From the NCBI GenBank assembly GCA_037176885.1, contig JAWWNJ010000206.1:124001-188000 (forward strand): DNA of 64,000 nucleotides. Direction: 5' to 3'. Within the stretch, counting starts at the first letter, position 1. Every line of letters begins with the position of its first letter. The notes under the pieces were generated by a model that did no database searches, was not told where the DNA came from, and worked only from the letters and a program-made list of their open reading frames with translations. The DNA comes from Favolaschia claudopus (lineage: Eukaryota; Basidiomycota; Agaricomycetes; Agaricales; Mycenaceae). This document shows positions 11,053-22,800 of this stretch, one piece after another. Position numbers and translations under genes: made by a program.

Positions 11053-13580
11053 TTAGGATCTCGACGACATCTCATTGCCAAGACCTTGCGCAAACCGCGC
11101 ACCGCGTCCACGAGCTCCGCCTTAAAAATGGGATAGGCGTCAGTAGCGAATTGTGGGATAAGTCAAAAGATGCACTCACCTCGTATCCCCCGAGTTCTGT
11201 CTCCACGTCCGCGTCGTTCTTGAGTTTGTTCCCCGCGTTTCTCGCCCTTGTTCCCGTCAGTCGCCTCCAGAAGCTCGGTGTTGATATGCATGCGGAAAGG
11301 AAGCTGGCGCTGTTTCTCTGCCTTCTCCTGCTCGGGCGTCAGGATCTGGAATCGTTGTTGATGTACGCCGTGCACAAGAAGTTCCTTCACTCGTTGTGTG
11401 GTGAAAATATCCTATAGTGTAGCCTGGGCTTCTTTGATCAAGCCACAGCGGAATGCGCAAAGGCCGAGCTGGACCACTGTACAATTGTACAAGATTTGAG
11501 TGGTAACATCAGCAGAGTGAATCGACTCTTGGAGATGCGACATCAAGAGCGTGTCGCGGGCAGTGTGGAAGTCGTTGTGGAGGCTGAGCGTAGGTAAAAC
11601 CAAAAGGTAACGTGAAGGGTAGAACGTCAAGCGTGAAGGGGTAGCAAGAGGTGTTTGTGAACGTGAAGTGAAGTGCAGGGTGGGCAGTTATGAGATGATA
11701 ACTGCGTTTTGATATGGAAGTTGGATGCTAAGGGGAGCTCAGAGAGCAAGGGCGACGGCGCCGATGGCGGCAAGGCCGAAGAACGCGGTGTTGGCGGTGG
11801 ATGAGAGGGCGCCGTTGGGTGTGTTGGAGTTGGAAGGCGCCGGGGCGGATGCGCTGGAGGAGAGTGTGGTAAGTATTGTGATGAAAGACTGTATAGAGGC
11901 AAGACATACGAAGGAGAGCTAGGGGTGGAGGCAGAAGAAGGGTTGGGGGAGTTGAGAGAAGCGGTCGCAGAGAATTCAGCGCCTGCAGCCGAGGCGAGGG
12001 TGACACCCTGCACGTCAACATCAGTAAGATATATTTTTCTCAAAAGAAGGGAGCACGTACCACAGAACTGGCAGGTGGCGGGAGCGAGCGCGATGGCCGA
12101 GGCGAGGTCGGCGCCGGTGCAAGCGGCTTTGATGCAGTCAAAGGTGCCCTGCACAAAGCCGTTGTTATTGCAGAGGCAGGTCAGGTCGCTGGCTTTGCAG
12201 TTGCCGAGATTGGGATGGGCAAGGCAGTCTTGTTCGCAAGCTGAATAGGGATATGAGGACAAAGAAAAATGAATCAAGAACGAAAGAGAGACGTACCAGG
12301 ACCCTGACGGCGAACGAGACCAAGCTGGGGAGCAACAGTGCCCGAGGTGGCGGCAAAGAGGGAGAAGACAGCAAGAGCGGTAGCGAAACGCATTGTGATG
12401 GTCTTTAGATGGCAAAGAGGGTGGTCGAAGACGAAGAGCGGTTGGTTGCGGAGGACAACGACAGGAAGGTAGTAACTCGGAGTAGAGCTGCTAGCGTGGT
12501 GGGTGGTAGATATGGCTAAGCATAGCCCGCGTGCGGAGAAGAGAATTCCCTGATTTATAGAGGTAGACGCAAAGGGAGTGGATGAGACTCGACGTCGTGC
12601 CTTGAACGGCAAGTCGCATATTGGGCTTGATTTCAGAGCCCTCGACTGTGGCCTCAAGCACCTGAACAACGGCATCCGGCTAGAAGAAAGCCTTCGAATC
12701 AGCACACACAATTACCCTAGCAATCGACGCAAACCTTGGAATAAATATGCTCCAACCGCCGCATGATAACCCGACTCGAAGGTTCGTCTTGTTTGGCTGT
12801 CTCGTAGAATGCCTGTGCACGACATATGGTGCTGTAAAGACTCGTCCTTCAATCGGTCCACATATTCTGTTCCGTGCGGGTCAATATTTTGCAAACTTTT
12901 CGTGAATTCATCGTCCAGGCGGTCAACAAAACTTATGATACTGCCTCGGATCCGAACGATGCCGTCCTTTTCTTCGGGGTCTTCAGGGCTAAGCTCCTTC
13001 AGTTCATCGTAGTCTTCCGTAAGCTCCTGGATAGAGTACGCAGGGTTCGAGGCGATAATAGCAACGAGTTGGTCGACTTCGCGCTGAGCAGAGAGCCAGA
13101 GTTCCACCGGCATATGGGTTGCGACGGAGGAGTTGTAATCGAAGCGAGAAGATACGAGGGCAAGCAGGACCCGGATTCGTTGATACGCAGTGGCTGCAAC
13201 TTCCAACAGCTTTTCCAAAATCCGGATTTGTTCGCTGCCGTCGGTATTCTGCGGAAAGGTGTGTCAATAAAGACGCATTCAATTCAAGCTGATTCCTCTA
13301 CGCACCTTTTTCCCCCGTGCCTCATGGACGGCCTGAAGATTTTTGAGAATCCCTTCAGCGGAGAACTGCATTGCTTTTCCACCCTTCCCGACAGTTGTGT
13401 AGGCGTCAGGAAGCTCGCCCTCCCCGTCCACGCCTGGGGCTGTAGCCCTTGATCCAGTACCAGCGGCAGGTGCTGTAGGAGCAGTTTGCGCAATCTGCGT
13501 CGCGTATTCCTGCTCGAACGCCTCGGGAACATTGAAAAGCCTCAGTTTAGGGACAATCCGTTGGCGTCTGATTTGGGGTA
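11053..13580 (-). pseudogene. Decayed eIF3c (translation initiation factor 3 subunit c) copy
   Basis: On the minus strand the pieces of eIF3c (yeast Nip1) appear in correct order. Piece 1 (13575-12500) has VGKGGKAMQFSAEGILKNLQ, QIRILEKLLEVAATAYQRIR, VRIRGSIISFVDRLDDEFTK, then after a frameshift near 12835 ICRAQAFYETAKQDEP and RRLEHIYSK, and finally LRTRAMLSHIYHH. Piece 2 (11592-11250) has [43 protein letters not shown], an in-frame TAG, then [29 protein letters not shown] and HINTELLE. The central C-terminal (PCI) part is deleted, and the native-looking end GGARGRGARFAQGLG closes at 11053. Introns persist at about 13304-13250, 12715-12680 and 11190-11127, so the copy arose at DNA level, not by retrotransposition. 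A whole CFEM gene lies between pieces 1 and 2. The functional eIF3c must lie elsewhere. Confidence 0.9.
11739..12393 (-). CDS. CFEM-domain, GPI-anchored-type surface protein
   Basis: Small secreted cysteine-rich protein. Four exons (12393-12297, 12240-12061, 11982-11910, 11853-11739) join in phase to 154 residues. It begins with a signal peptide (MRFATALAVFSLFAATSG). The CFEM domain follows, with eight cysteines in ACEQDC, GNCKASDLTCLCNN, FDCIKAAC and ATCQFC. A Ser/Thr/Pro-rich linker leads to a small-residue site and a hydrophobic tail (FFGLAAIGAVALAL), as expected for a GPI anchor. The third-exon acceptor was set at 11983 because the nearer AG breaks the frame. CFEM proteins serve in the cell wall, in haem/iron uptake or as effectors; which applies here cannot be told. 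The gene sits inside the eIF3c pseudogene on the same strand, with about 100 bp upstream and 150 bp downstream of its own. Confidence 0.88.
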
Positions 13581-13982
13581 GAGCGAAGAGGACGGCAAGA
13601 TGAGAGTGTTCGCTGTTTGTCGCGGCGATGAAAGAAAGAGAAAGTTGTCACGTCACAGCGCGACACGCGCTTCCTCCTCTGCTTTCTTTTTCTTCTTGCA
13701 CTTCCTGCTCAATCGACGGCCATGCCGATAACGATCCAAGACATCTAGCACGTTGACTACATGCTCTGGGCTGGGTTAACATCGACTCAATCCTTTTCAG
13801 TAACATTCTGAACAACCTTGCCAACGCCGCGATGTGCGAGAACCGACGGAAACCACGAAACGTCTCGTTGACTATTTTGTAGGCACGGAGTTGTCTTCGC
13901 TCCCCAGCATCCCGTGCTGCTGCCCCTGAACAGATACATTAGACGGGAAATTCTCAGTATTCTGTCGGGCTTACCTTTTCAG

Positions 13983-14472
13983 CTGTACTCCATGGTTTTA
14001 ATCGGATCCACAGACGACGTATTCCGTTGAGTCTGAAACTCGATTTTCTTCTACTCTACAATCCGTATGTGGAGTGTGTCGGTGGGATCTATGCGCTCGA
14101 GCAAGATGTTTTCGATCCAATTACTGGACTTTTCTGGGGAACCAAGGTCAAGTACGGCTTGACAAAAAATTTAGCGAGACGTCAGCGCGAGTATAAATTC
14201 TGCGGTCACATACGATGGCGCTACTTTTGGGTCTTGGACTCCATTCATAATACAGGTAAGTGTTCTTCGCCTGATTATTCGGGGTCTGAGAGAATTAAAT
14301 AGAGGCAATAATTCATACTTGGCTTCGAATGGACGGGCTCCACGCAGAGCCGTTCCTGTGTACTTGTGGCCATAGACATCGGGAATTTTTCCTCGGAATT
14401 AGAGGGTTGGCAAATATAAGGTGGGTGGTGGAACAGGTCTTGTTGGACACTGCGCAACCGGTCATTCGGTGA
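13983..14472 (+). CDS. GIY-YIG-like (T5orf172-type) protein, 5' end unresolved
   Basis: Two exons are clear (13983-14255 and 14303-14472). The GIY-YIG-like core is ECVGGIYALEQ followed by KVKYGLTKNLARRQREYKF. The second exon gives EAIIHTWLRMDGLHAEP, then CTCGHRHREFF and the end at 14472. The CxCG...HRE signature is shared by a large, uncharacterised group of mushroom proteins related to the T5orf172/MUG113 nuclease fold. The first exon begins after an AG acceptor; no ATG is in frame. An upstream exon may start at ATG 13722, but I could not link it. About 150 residues are visible. It could be a truncated gene. No nuclease activity should be assumed. Confidence 0.55.
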
Positions 14473-15078
14473 ATTTTTTTTTGCGATTAATTCATACCTT
14501 ATGCTCATGTCGATAAGTTTCCGTCTTTTTTGATTGAGTGTAGAAGCGGAATTTCTTTTCAGTTGAATAAAATGTTTTTATTAATTTTCACTGGGGGAGC
14601 AGTTCCGATTTATCCCTCAGCGATGGCGAGACACACACAAGGCCGTCCACCTAGGTGTAGTTTCCGGCTGATTATTGATTTATCAGGAATCTGGTATGAG
14701 TTTCGCACAATCAAAATACTCACTCTGCAGGAGCAAGATAAGGCTTCGGTTTCAACGTTGCTCTTGAGTTCAAGGAAGGAGGACAGTCTTGCTACTTGGC
14801 GCCAAAACGGGTTCATGCAATTATAAGCGCAAGAATATTAGCATTTTCAGACATACAAGGTGGTACAAACGTTCCCATCGTACTTATCCAAGGCGACCTC
14901 ATTGATGTTCATCCTCCCAACCATAGTTCCAGTGTCAGCGACTCCTGGCTTCCGAAATACAAAGCGACCTCATCAAGCTTCATCCTCTCCACTCATTGCC
15001 GTGACATCGACTCCTGGCTTCCGAAATCAAAGCGACCTCATCAAACGTCATCCTCTCCGGTTCCACCCATAGTTGCTG
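14473..15078. other. Gene-poor spacer holding short direct repeats
   Basis: No gene supported. The stretch 14473-14890 is AT-rich with short open frames only. The direct repeats at 14893-15060 are listed separately. The bases TTGCCTGCTCCGTGGTTACACGG near 15085 repeat in part just downstream (CTGCTCCGTG). Confidence 0.4.
14893..15060 (+). repeat. Tandem direct repeat, about 2.4 copies of 68-71 bp
   Basis: Units start at 14893, 14964 and 15032, each with GCGACCTCAT. The unit also carries TCATCCTC and ACTCCTGGCTTCCGAAAT. The first two copies are full length; the third ends after about 30 bp. Copy 1 is the most divergent. Confidence 0.8.
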
Positions 15079-15560
15079 TTACACGGTTGCCTGCTCCGTG
15101 GTTACACGGATCCCTGCTCCGTGAGCGGCCGTTCTGAATTTTCCAACGTCGTCGTCCGCCAAGTAAACTTTGCGACGCGCGGTGTTGGCCTCATTCTGCA
15201 GAATTCGAAGGTACAGCAAAGCATGGCGGATTTTCTTCTGAGCCAATTGCTCTTCGTCTACGCAAATATCGCGGTGCGATCGCACCAAGTGCAAAATGTC
15301 ATTGGCGTCTTCTGTTGTACGGGGAAACTGAAGGTTGAAGGAAGAGGATAATATCTTTGAAAGAAGCGATCAGGGAGATGTTCGTAAGTTCTGAGAGTAG
15401 CACTGACCAGTTCTGGGTTGGGCAGAGGTGAAGTGGGCCTTTCAGACATCGGCGTAGCAGCCCTTTCAGATAGGATGTCTTCTTCACCGCGAGCCACCCC
15501 GGATTGACTTTCTTCAGTTGCAATGGGAGTCACTGGCATGGGGTTTTTCTCGTGCAACAT
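15079..15560 (-). CDS. Small protein of unknown function
   Basis: No family recognised. Two exons (15560-15408 and 15327-15079) join in phase to 133 residues. The N-terminal third is Pro/Ser/Glu-rich and likely disordered (PMSERPTSPLPNPEL). The second exon looks helical: ANDILHLVRSHRDICVDEEQ, then KKIRHALLYLRILQNEAN. It might be coiled coil. It is divergent from the Plavaka transposase, whose start is 126 bp away. The orphan status and position beside a transposon lower confidence. Confidence 0.45.
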
Positions 15561-15686
15561 GGTGGTTAAGAAATGGTTTGTGTGGTAAATGAAATGAGTC
15601 ACAGTGTGTCTTTGAAAAAAACTCCGAGTCCAAACTCCCACGCAGACAAACAAACCACGATCAGCTGACTTTCCTGCTCCCCCTCC

Positions 15687-18600
15687 ATGCCTCCCCTCTC
15701 CCCTGGTGAATTGAGGAGGAGAAAGAACAGGCAATTTCGTCGTAAAAACAACCCATGCTGCCCCAACTGCTCCAAAGTATTTGAATCCTCAGCCTCGGTC
15801 CTTAAGCACTTGAATCACCCCCGCTCATCTTGCTTTTCATGGATTACTCTATACGACAAATACACCCAGTCGGGCAATCCAAAGGCCAAAGCTTACCAGA
15901 AAAAGTTTCGTACTGCATTGGGCTTACCTGACGAGGATGATCCAATGGACGTGGATCTTCCACCAACACCAAGTTTCGAGGATCCGGATAGTTGGGAAGA
16001 TGCAGACAATGATTATGAGCCACCTTCTGACTCGGAGCCCCAGCTGCCGGAAGTAGCTCAACAATCTGTTCATGAGTGGTCAACACCATTTCCAGGTGCT
16101 GCCCAGATGCTATCTGGGAACGGGGGAAGCTTCACACAGTGGTTCGACGGGGACCAGTTCGCTTCCGAACGTGAAGAGAATCTTTACTACCCCTTTGCCT
16201 CGAAAGACGACTGGCAAGTTGGAAGCTTCTTCTTACGCTCTAGGATGACGATGAAGGACATCGACGAGTTCCTAAAAATCCCTATCGTATGTCAAGTTGT
16301 CGACATTTGATTTTGGTTTTGGCTTGCTAAAATCCCTAATTTAAAGGTTCAAAAATGTCTACCGCTTTCTTTCAAAACCGCCAAAGAGCTGAGGGCTCGC
16401 GTCGAAATCTTACCTCCTGGTCCGCAATGGAAGGCTAAAGTTATCAAGTATGACGCATATCCCACCAAGAAACCTATTGTTTTATACTATCGAGACGCTT
16501 TGGAATGCGTCGAGTTTCTCTTGAAAAATCCAATCATTGCAAAACATCTCCAACTCGTCCCTCAGAAGCAATATCGGAACGGGAAACGCATTTGGAAAGA
16601 ATGGATCTCAGGCGATGCTGCGTGGGCAATGCAGGTCAGATTTAATTCTATCGACAAAGAGTGTGACTAACGCTATTCCAGGAAGCACTACCAGCTGGTG
16701 CTACGCTGCTGGGGGTCATTGGTACTGCCGACAAAACCAACATATCTGTTATGAACGGCGATCGTGTCGCTCATCCGTTCCTGATTTCCCTCGCAAATCT
16801 CGACATGGAATTTCAGATGAAGGCATCAAACCATACGTTCATGATGACTGCACTACTCCCGATCCCCAAATTCCTTTGCCCTCAAGAAATCCGCGGTTTG
16901 ATGGAGCGCCGCTTATACCATCACTGTCTCGATATCGTCTGTGCCCCTTTGAAGACGGCAGCCGCAGACGGACATGTTATGTCAACATCGACTGGAGCTC
17001 GCCTACAGTGTCACACGCCCTTGGCTGCGTTTATAGCTGACGCTCCGGAAGCGGCGGATATTGCGTGTGTCATGGGAAAGACGTCTCATTTGACCATGGC
17101 TTCTCATGCGACATTTGATGACCCATTTCGACATCCATCGCGTACAGGCGAAGTCACTTGGGGAGATATCTGTCGGGTCAACACTCAGGTGGATCCTTGG
17201 GACGTCGCGCGGTACCAGAAAGTGTCAAAAGAATTCCGCCTCAGCGGCGTTCACCTACCTTTTTGGCGTGATTGGTCTCTTTCGACTGATCCGTCGAGGT
17301 TTCTGACGATGGAGCCACTGCACACCCTACACAAGGGATTTTTTGATCACGACTTTCAGTGGGGCCAGAGAATTCTTGGAGATGAAGAAATTGACTTCCG
17401 GTTGTCGGTCATTCAGCCACGGATTGGCTTCCGGCATTTCAAAGAAGGCGTCACCGCTCTTAAACAGCTCGGTGGGCGCGAGCATCGCGAACTGGAGCGC
17501 TGCTTCATCGCCGTCATCGCTGATGCAGCACCCCCACTCGTTGTTCAAGCGCTTCGCGCGCTCATCGACTTTCGATTCTTACTCCAGGCCCCTGAAATGG
17601 ATGAGGAGACGCTTGCTCGGCTGCACGCGAGCCTGGCTGAGTTTCATGCCAACAAACAGCATATCATTGCTGCTGGCGGTCGCGAACAAGCCCATTTTCG
17701 GATTCCTAAATTGGAATTCATGCAGAGTGCTGTACCCGGTATTCAGTGGGCCGGGGGTACCTATGCAATTCACTGCGGATGTCACGGAGAAGGCCCACAG
17801 TACAGAGATCAAAACACCAGCACGAACGCAAACGAATCATCGCGACTACGACCCGCAGATTGTCAGATACTTGGACCGCTCGGAGAAGATGCGCATATTC
17901 GATCTTGCGACCGGATTGAGGGAAGAGGAAAGCGAAGACAACGAGGCAGACGACGAGGAGGGCTTGTACGATGAAGTTGCGGCTGCGGCTGGGGAATCTG
18001 GACGACCGGTTCGCAACCTTTTTCATCTCGCTCTCTCTCATCGTATCAGGTACCCCAACCTGGAGTGCAGAATCTTCACAACATCATCTACGGCGTTTTC
18101 CTTGAATCGGCATCCAAACCTTGCATCAATCTCCGTCGACGATGCCGCGGCGCTATTCCACCTTCCCGACCTACGGCCCGCCCTGGGTGACTATCTCGCC
18201 CGAACCAATTCGGGACCGTACGCAGCTGCAATTGGGGGAGCACGACGGTCTCCACCGGGCTGCCATCTGCCCTTCACGCACTTGAAGGTCTGGTTCAGTA
18301 TTCGAGTTCAAGTCAAAACTCCGCACAAAACGAATCCTCGTCCTCTCCCCGCGCAAAACCTACAAGCACAACCACCAAACGAGGAATGGCGACACGGACG
18401 GTTCGACACGGTGTTATTGTGCAATGATCAAGCATCTGCGTGGCCTGGACAGGGTTTTAGAAATGGACTTCAAGGTATGTGGTCGTCATATTCCCACTTT
18501 TTCGTCGCTCATTGGTGTTAAGGCCATACAATAGCACAGGTGCGGTTGATCATGCGCCCTCTATGGGATACGGAGGCGGCGCCGTCAATTGCGCCGTACT

Positions 18601-18890
18601 TGATGTACGCACAGCGCTTCGACATCATTCCGCAAAAGGGCCTTGGCGGACGTGATCCATCGACGGGAATGTACCTTTTGAAACGTGCCACGAGGAGTAA
18701 CGGCTCGAGGATAGGGGATGTTGTCGACGTTCGCAATATCAGAATCCCCGCAGAACTCATAGCACGCTTTGGGAAACAGGCCGATCCCAGGTTTGCACCT
18801 TTCAACAGTCTTGAATGCTGTACCGAGGTTCGTTTGAACAAGTATTCGACAAAGGAGCTCTTTTGGATCCTTGAGTCCGTTTCATTGTAG
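15687..18890 (+). CDS. Plavaka (CACTA-type) transposase with one frameshift
   Basis: DDE transposase of the Plavaka family, widespread in Agaricomycetes. Exons are 15687-16286, 16347-16634, 16682 to about 18474, and 18523-18890. The N-terminus has a zinc-finger-like CCPNCSKVFESSASVLKHLN. Family marks follow: PGAAQMLSG, ENLYYPFASKDDWQVGSFFL, GTADKTNISVMNGDRVAHPF, ISLANLD, and later VPMQFTADVTEKAHSTEIK and YDPQIVRYLDRSEK. The C-terminal exon has AQVRLIMRPLWD, QRFDIIPQKG and LLKRATRSNGSRIGDVVDV. The frame shifts by one base at a run of five G (17753-17757): before it the frame reads QWAG, after it VPMQFTADVTE. No other lesion was found. Either this copy died recently or the G run holds a sequencing error. 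The element's terminal repeats were not identified. Confidence 0.87.
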
Positions 18891-19805
18891 TTCCCGCTTG
18901 CTTATTTTCTCATCCTTTCATATTTGCTCACACCGAGTGTTCATACCATCGCGAAACAGATTATATTGTGTCGTAGTAGGCATACATTGAACATAGCAGT
19001 TTCCTCTGTTACGCACAACGATCTAATTAAATGTTTGAAAACACCGAAGAGACGAGATGTCTGACCATTAGACAGTGAAAGAAACCCAGCGCCATTCTCA
19101 GAACATCCGAACTCCACGCCGACCCAGCGTCGTTGATCGTACACCAGCAAATCATCAGCGGCGAAACCGTGTTATCCCGCCCCCCACCGCCGATCCTTCC
19201 TCCAGGGAACACCAACGACGGCGGAGTACGGGCTTCGCCACCATCAGATATCACGACCACGTCCACCACCCACACCCGCACCTGCACCGTCGTCTGCCTT
19301 CGATCAGGGCAAGCTTGAACGCGTCATGGATCGAGCGTAGGGTTGGGACTTCGAGAGATGGTGACGGAGAAGTTGAGGTTTGACCACATCATCGAAAAAA
19401 AAGCTAATTCAGCAAGGAAAAGGGTATTGGAATGCTGGTGGTGCCCAGAAAGCAGAAAATTTGTCGTCCTTGTCGAACACAGAGAACCTCAAGTTGGAGG
19501 GTCCCCCAGCACTAGCAGTGAGTAGTTCGGCGTGACGGTCCGAACAAAGGCCAATTTAACTTTGATGCAATATTCGAGATCAAATGTTGGAAAAAAACAA
19601 TTTTCTCTTTGTTCTTCCACCACCTTCGTTTCTCTTCTTCCACCACATTCGTTTCTTTGGGCTCAGGCAGTTACGCAAACAAAATCTAGCAGGTATGAGC
19701 ACCACTAACATTTTTTTGAAAGTCTGAACCACTTACTTCCGAGTTAATAGATTATTTGGCTGGGGTGGACTTGGCTCAACGAGCGTCCCAGCCGTCGAAA
19801 GCGCT
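18891..19805. other. Gene-free spacer
   Basis: Only short overlapping open frames with no family resemblance. It likely holds the right flank of the Plavaka element and the promoter of the next gene. A CTTCCACCACCTTCGTTTCT-like motif is repeated at about 19612 and 19636. Confidence 0.4.
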
Positions 19806-22800
19806 ATGACCGGCTCCCGTCTTGCTGGCACCCGCCCTAATCGCAAGGCAAAGGGTGCCAATGGACCCATCAATAGTCTCCGTGTAGCCGGTGAGACAGC
19901 TGCTATAACTAGCTACCAGAAAGCCAAGAACACGTTTGAAGACACTGGCGATCAAGACCCTTCGACGGCCAGCGACATGGCGCCGCCTGCAAAGAAAAAA
20001 GTGAGTTGTTTTCTGACAATGACAAGCTCAAAATCAATCACATACCTGTGTAGAGGCGCAGGAACGACAGCACAGCGTCCGCAAAGAAGCCCTCACGGAA
20101 GTCGTCCTCAAAGCAGTCGTCCTCAAAAAATCGTCCCCCGAGTCCATCCCAGCCCACGGAAAATACACAATATCCGCCATTTTCGCTGGCGCCGACGAGC
20201 GAGCTCTCGCGCTCAACGTTGACCTCGACCCCGACCATACCTAGCCACAGATCTATGCACCACCACGCGCCGAATGGGCTACAGTATACCCCGAGTGGGC
20301 ACGCGCCCCACGCACATCCTCCGGCGCCGCCTCACGCGCCCCACGCACATCCTCCGGCGCCGCCTCACGCGCCCCACGCATATCGTCCGGCGCCGCACTT
20401 CAATGAAGGCCAGGTGATCTACCCACCTCAAAGTACTCACTCGTTCAACCAAGTTCTGCATCCACCTCGTTATGCGTCGAGCGCATCTCCTCGCTCTTGG
20501 AATGGACCTCAGGCGCCGAACTCAGCCCCCAACGCGTCCAATGCCCCTCCTCACGCACATAACGGAGGCCCCGACGCGTCCAACGTCCCCGACGCGTCAA
20601 ATGCCCCCACTCACCCGCCTAATGGAGCCCCCAACGCGTCCAACGTCCCCGACGCGTCATATGCCCCCACTAACCCGCCTAACGGAGCCCCCGAAGCGTC
20701 AAACGTCCTTGTTCAGGCGCCCAACGTAGTCGACGCGTCCAACGGAGCACCTGCTGCGCCTCCTCACGCGCTTCCTCGCGTGCCGAACGTGCCTCCGCAC
20801 GATTCGCACGCTGTGCCAGGTTCCTTTGCTACTAACCCCGACCAATTAGCGCTCGGCGTAGCCGCAACCTCCACTCACTGGCAGGGCTCCAGCTCATCGT
20901 CCGGTTTGCGTTTGGCCTCACCCGGTCTCGACGACGAATACTGGTCACAAGATTCCGATCCGCTATATCAACAAGATGCGCTTAACGAAGAGCAAGAGGC
21001 GATGAAGCGGGTGAATATGGCGGCGTCGATGACGGAGGAGCAATACTACAAGAATCTCGACGGGTTTTTTTCGAGTGGGGGACCTCCGCCAGTTCCAATT
21101 GAATTTCCTGGTAAGTTGGCTTTTGTTGATTTCACGGGACCATGACACATGAGGCGTTCAGTTGCAGGTTCGCAGCTGTATACGTTCAACGACCAAACGT
21201 TCAACGACCAAGAGGTGCAGGCTTTGCTGAACGAAGCGCTAGGGGACCCGAGTAACCCGGCGGCGTATTTGGCGTCACAGAATCGGAGTAGGTGGTTCCG
21301 TTCAAGTTCCGTTCATAAAGGCGGCTGACGCTCGGGTATAGACTCCAACCAGACGTGGCAGGAGGCGGAACCCGTCACGGTAAAGCAATTTATCCTTTTA
21401 CGGCGTTTCACGCTTTTGACTTCAACGACCCACATAGAGCTCCGGACCGTCGGATGTTCTCGGTGTACACAGAACGAAGAACAAAGCCGCTGCACCACCA
21501 AATGCGACGAGACTCGCCGCCACCGCACACGCTCAACTCTCTTCCAGATCCCTGAGCGGTTTTTCTCACGGCGTATCCTCTCGTGGTTCCTCCACTCATG
21601 GTTCCTCCTCCGTTGATCCCTCCTCTCGTGGTCCCTCTGTTCCATCCACAACTTTAGGCGACAACAACAGCGACCGCGACAACGACAGCAGCAGCAGCAG
21701 CTCGTCATCCGAAGATGCCGACGATCTTGGAGGCGACAACGACAATGCCGACGATGATTTTGGCAACGAAGACGTAAAACACAGCCGCGCCAACAATAAT
21801 CCAGATGACCCAAGGAATCTCTGCTACTATGTGGGATTCCCCTTACTGCACGGGGCACTCGACAATGGTAAAATGATCTGGCGCTCGGATCTGCTGACGA
21901 TCAACCCGTTTTTCCCCAACACCCCCGACAAGAAAAAAACCAAAGAGGCCCTCTTGATGGGCATGCGGTGGATATTGAATGAGGTTAAGGGAACCCCGGC
22001 GGCGCCTACGAAGAAGGGCAGGAAAAATAAAATGAAGGGCGGCAGAGACCTGAGCGGTTTGTTTCATGTGTTCTCTTTGTCTCTATACTAACGTGCCGCA
22101 GGAGACATGGAGAAAAACGACAAGTTAATCAACGGAAAAATGCTCTTCGTGGTAAGCCAATTTTCAGAGACAAACCTGGGGTTGATAACCCTTTTTAGAT
22201 TTGGAAGGAGGGTTCGTCCCTCCGCAGCGATCTGAAACGCTGGGCGGCCCCCAATGTTTGCAAACACTGGGCATATGCTTTCGTTCTCGCAGTTGATCGC
22301 AACGGATACATTGTTGGAGCCAACCCTCCGCGCCAAAAGGAGGCAGGGGACGAAGAGAAACACATCCGCGAGAAGGTTGGGGAATTGATCGAAGGAGGGA
22401 GATTTCTGAAGGAAGATGTAAGTGCCATTTTTACTCTCGTAACCCATAATCTCCATGCGACTCTCAGGACGACGCCGAACCCTTCACTAACAGACTGATA
22501 CATCATGGTCTCTTCCGCTGGATATACTCAAGAAAAATGCAAGAGAAATTTCCCGAAAAATTCGAGCAGTATGTTCCACTTGAATCCATGGCGTTCGTTG
22601 CCACTGCAGTGCGTATCCACTAATTGGACTATCATGAGACTAATGCCTTCAGCAGATATATCATATTCTTGACAGTTGGAACACTGGCGTGCAAAACACG
22701 TCCCTCAAATTCGGTGATAAGTATAAGGATTATTACCTCTATTGCCTGAGCGTTGCCAAAGACCGATACAACGACCCGGATGCGCGCCAAGACTTTCTTC

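Noticed and set aside
11022..11417. Plus-strand 131-codon open frame
   Set aside because: Shadow of the eIF3c pseudogene on the opposite strand.
12874..13452. Plus-strand 192-codon open frame
   Set aside because: Shadow of the eIF3c pseudogene, whose family identity is clear on the minus strand.
14888..15065. CRISPR-like array
   Set aside because: Only 2.4 long adjoining direct repeats without spacers, in a eukaryotic genome.
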